Source: Caulobacterales bacterium RIFOXYB1_FULL_67_16 (GTDB lineage Bacteria; Pseudomonadota; Alphaproteobacteria; Caulobacterales; Caulobacteraceae). Taken from it: a stretch of DNA of 27,718 bases. The notes under the pieces are model-generated. The model was not told where the DNA came from and searched no databases. It saw only the letters and a list, made by a program, of their open reading frames with translations. A program made the position numbers and the translations under genes. Positions 24,677-27,718 of this stretch are shown piece by piece. Every line of letters starts with the position of its first letter. Position 1 is the stretch's first letter. Where the stretch lies: the NCBI GenBank assembly GCA_001796045.1, contig MGLN01000133.1, forward strand, positions 2,666 to 30,383, given 5' to 3'.

Positions 24677-26503
24677 ATGAAACTGAGCGCGCTCTCCCTT
24701 TCCGCCAAGACGGCCCTGATGGTCATCGCCGCCTTGGGCGCCCTGACCCTGGTCCTGACCGCCGTTGCGGCGGTCCTCTTGACCCGCGACGCCGAAGCCC
24801 AGGCCGCCGAGCGTCAGGAGGCCAATATGCGGGTCGCCTGGGACGTGCTGGCAGACTACGGCGACGGCTTCTCGGCGCGAGACGGCAAGCTCTATGTCGG
24901 CTCGACGCCGATGAACGACTTCGTCGAGCCGGTGGACCGGATCAAGACCCTGGTCGGCGGGACCGCGACGGTCTTCCTGAACGATCTGCGGGTGACGACC
25001 AATGTGGTCAAGGACGACGGTTCGCGCGCCGTCGGCACCAGGCTGAAGCCCGGCCCCGTCTACGACGCCGTGCTGAAGGGCGGCCAATCCTATCGCGGCC
25101 AGGCCGACATCCTCGGCAAACCCTATTTCGTCGCCTACGACCCGATCAAGAACGCAGCGGGCCAGACCATCGGCGTCCTCTATGTCGGGATTCCCAAGGC
25201 GGACTTCATGGCCTCGGTGAACCAGGTGATGATCGCCCTGTTCGCCTGCGGCCTGGTCGCGGCTCTCCTCGCGGTCGGAGCCTGTCTGATCGTGTTCCGT
25301 CGGATGTTCTCGCCGCTGAAGGCCTTGTGCGAGCGGATGGAGGCCCTGCAGCAGGGGCGGATCGATTTCGAGGCGCCCTGGGCGACGCGGGGCGACGACA
25401 TCGGCCAGATCTCGCGCGCCGTCATCGCCTTCCGCGACGCCGCCGTGCGCCAGAAGGCGACGGAGGCCGAGACCGAGGCCATGCGCGAGGCCGCCCGCGC
25501 GACCCAGGAAGCCGGGGAAGCGGAACGCGCACGCCTGGCCGAGGAAGACGCCCTAGTGGTCGAGGCCCTGGGCGAGGGCCTGGCGGCGCTGGCGCGCGGC
25601 GATCTGAACCACCGGATCACCGCCACCTTCGCCGAACGCAGCCGCAAGCTGAAGGACGACTACAACGCCGCCGTCGACACCCTGGCGGGGACCATGGCCG
25701 ACATCATCGAACTGGTCGCCGCCATGCGGGCCGGGACGTCCGAGGTCAGCACGGCCACCGATGATCTGTCGCGCCGCACCGAGCGTCAGGCCGCCGCCCT
25801 GGAGCAGACCGCCGCCGCCCTGGACCAGATCACGGGCACGGTCCGCAAGACGGCCGAAGGCGCCCGGTCCGCCGCCGAGATCACGGCCGAGGCGCGCAGC
25901 GGCGCCGAGGCGCGCGAGCAGATGATCGCCGACACCACGGCCGCCATGGGCGAGATCGAGGCGACCTCGGGCCGGATCGGCGAGATCATCGGGGTCATCG
26001 ACGAGATCGCCTTCCAGACCAACCTCCTGGCCCTGAACGCCGGGGTCGAGGCGGCGCGGGCGGGTGAGGCCGGACGCGGTTTCGCGGTGGTGGCTTCGGA
26101 AGTGCGCGCCCTGGCCCAGCGCTCGGCCGACGCCGCCCGGGAGATCAAGGATCTGATCGCCGCCTCCAGCGCCAGCGTGGGCGAGGGCGCGCGGCTGGTG
26201 TCCCAGACCGGAGGGGCTCTGACGGCCCTGATCAGCCAGGTCGCCGAGATCAATCAACTGGCCAGCGACATCGCCGCCTCGGCCAAGGAACAGGCCGAGG
26301 GGCTGGCCGAGGTCAATACGGCGGTCAACCAGATGGATCAGACCACCCAGCAGAACGCCGCCATGGTCGAACAGACCACGGCCGCCAACCAGGCCCTGAG
26401 CCAGGAGGCGGAGAAGCTGGTGGAGCTGGTCTCGCGCTTCCGCATCGGCGGAACCCCCGGCGCCGCCCGCTCGCACGACGACGGGACGGCCTGGGCCGCC
26501 TGA
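24677..26503 (+). CDS. Methyl-accepting chemotaxis protein with single Cache domain
   Basis: A 608-residue transmembrane chemoreceptor. TM1 spans 11-36. A periplasmic single Cache-type sensor (about 40-183, with G-T-A-T-V-F-L-N-D at 95-103, G-T-R-L at 120-123 and Y-D-P-I at 154-157) is followed by TM2 (184-207), a HAMP domain (208-260), a second HAMP-like region (about 295-345) and the signalling helices with the conserved hairpin tip D-E-I-A-F-Q-T-N-L-L-A-L-N-A (442-455). It signals to CheW/CheA. There is no C-terminal CheR/CheB-tethering pentapeptide. The protein ends in A-W-A-A; an exposed Ala-Ala end can be a ClpXP degron in Caulobacterales, which is inference. A strong terminator follows. 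Confidence 0.95.
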   Translation: MKLSALSLSAKTALMVIAALGALTLVLTAVAAVLLTRDAEAQAAERQEANMRVAWDVLADYGDGFSARDGKLYVGSTPMNDFVEPVDRIKTLVGGTATVFLNDLRVTTNVVKDDGSRAVGTRLKPGPVYDAVLKGGQSYRGQADILGKPYFVAYDPIKNAAGQTIGVLYVGIPKADFMASVNQVMIALFACGLVAALLAVGACLIVFRRMFSPLKALCERMEALQQGRIDFEAPWATRGDDIGQISRAVIAFRDAAVRQKATEAETEAMREAARATQEAGEAERARLAEEDALVVEALGEGLAALARGDLNHRITATFAERSRKLKDDYNAAVDTLAGTMADIIELVAAMRAGTSEVSTATDDLSRRTERQAAALEQTAAALDQITGTVRKTAEGARSAAEITAEARSGAEAREQMIADTTAAMGEIEATSGRIGEIIGVIDEIAFQTNLLALNAGVEAARAGEAGRGFAVVASEVRALAQRSADAAREIKDLIAASSASVGEGARLVSQTGGALTALISQVAEINQLASDIAASAKEQAEGLAEVNTAVNQMDQTTQQNAAMVEQTTAANQALSQEAEKLVELVSRFRIGGTPGAARSHDDGTAWAA

Positions 26504-26522
26504 GGTTTGGGCTATTCAAGAC

Positions 26523-26558
26523 AAAGGCCCGTCCGACAGGCGTCGGACGGGCCTTTTT
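26523..26558. terminator. Strong intrinsic terminator between mcp and lpdA
   Basis: A perfect 15-bp stem (arms 26523-26537 and 26542-26556) with AGGC loop and a five-T run (26554-26558) on the plus strand. It terminates the chemoreceptor gene and, read in reverse (AAA arm followed by TTTGTCTT), probably also lpdA from the opposite side. Confidence 0.92.
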
Positions 26559-26583
26559 CAGATGAAGGGCTGAAGGGCCGCGA

Positions 26584-27718
<1,135 letters not shown>

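Overview
The window is GC-rich chromosomal DNA, densely packed, with few rare-looking codons and no mobile element. Gene order (kup-rsmB-rpe-heparinase-purH), GGAAC-N16-CGTT promoters of the alphaproteobacterial general stress response, a long-barrel chemoreceptor and the overall protein style point to Caulobacteraceae, most likely Brevundimonas or a close relative. I infer this from protein character and gene order, not from any database search.

Layout. (1) 1-9183, all minus strand: a long probable operon read from right to left: kup (K+ uptake), rsmB (16S rRNA m5C967 methyltransferase), rpe (pentose phosphate pathway), a heparinase II/III family protein, purH (last two steps of IMP synthesis), a GNAT acetyltransferase, a Tat-exported dienelactone hydrolase-like protein, and the first 24 codons of a lipoprotein cut by the window edge. 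(2) 9351-10626, plus: an Rrf2-type regulator followed at 7 bp by a short-chain dehydrogenase. (3) 10623-13775, minus: a three-domain DsbD-type reductase, an OmpA-like lipoprotein and a glycine-zipper lipoprotein. (4) 13910-16113, plus: a small membrane protein, a lipid kinase and a metallophosphoesterase translationally coupled to it. (5) 16203-17249, minus: a DUF1328 mini-protein, a membrane protein and a DUF883/YqjD-like protein. (6) 17398-19688, plus: a FAH-family hydrolase and a zeta-class GST isomerase, coupled, then an aldo/keto-reductase-fold protein. (7) 19672-21813, minus: a BtuB-like TonB-dependent receptor behind a clear cobalamin riboswitch. (8) 21903-26503, plus: mutS and a methyl-accepting chemotaxis protein. 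(9) 26584-27718, minus: the 3' four-fifths of lpdA (dihydrolipoamide dehydrogenase).

The most notable signal is regulatory. Three near-identical sigma-EcfG-type promoters, each with exactly 16 nt between GGAAC and CGTT, lie within 3.5 kb. They face three separate transcripts that encode only small envelope or inner-membrane proteins: the glycine-zipper lipoprotein, the DUF1328 protein, and the DUF883 plus YqjE-like pair. This looks like a compact envelope branch of the general stress regulon. Other points worth attention are an aldo/keto reductase fold that has lost its whole catalytic tetrad, and a perfect 9-bp dyad abutting the ribosome binding site of the edge lipoprotein. I see no CRISPR array, tRNA, rRNA, prophage or insertion sequence, and nothing here amounts to a clearly new multi-gene system.
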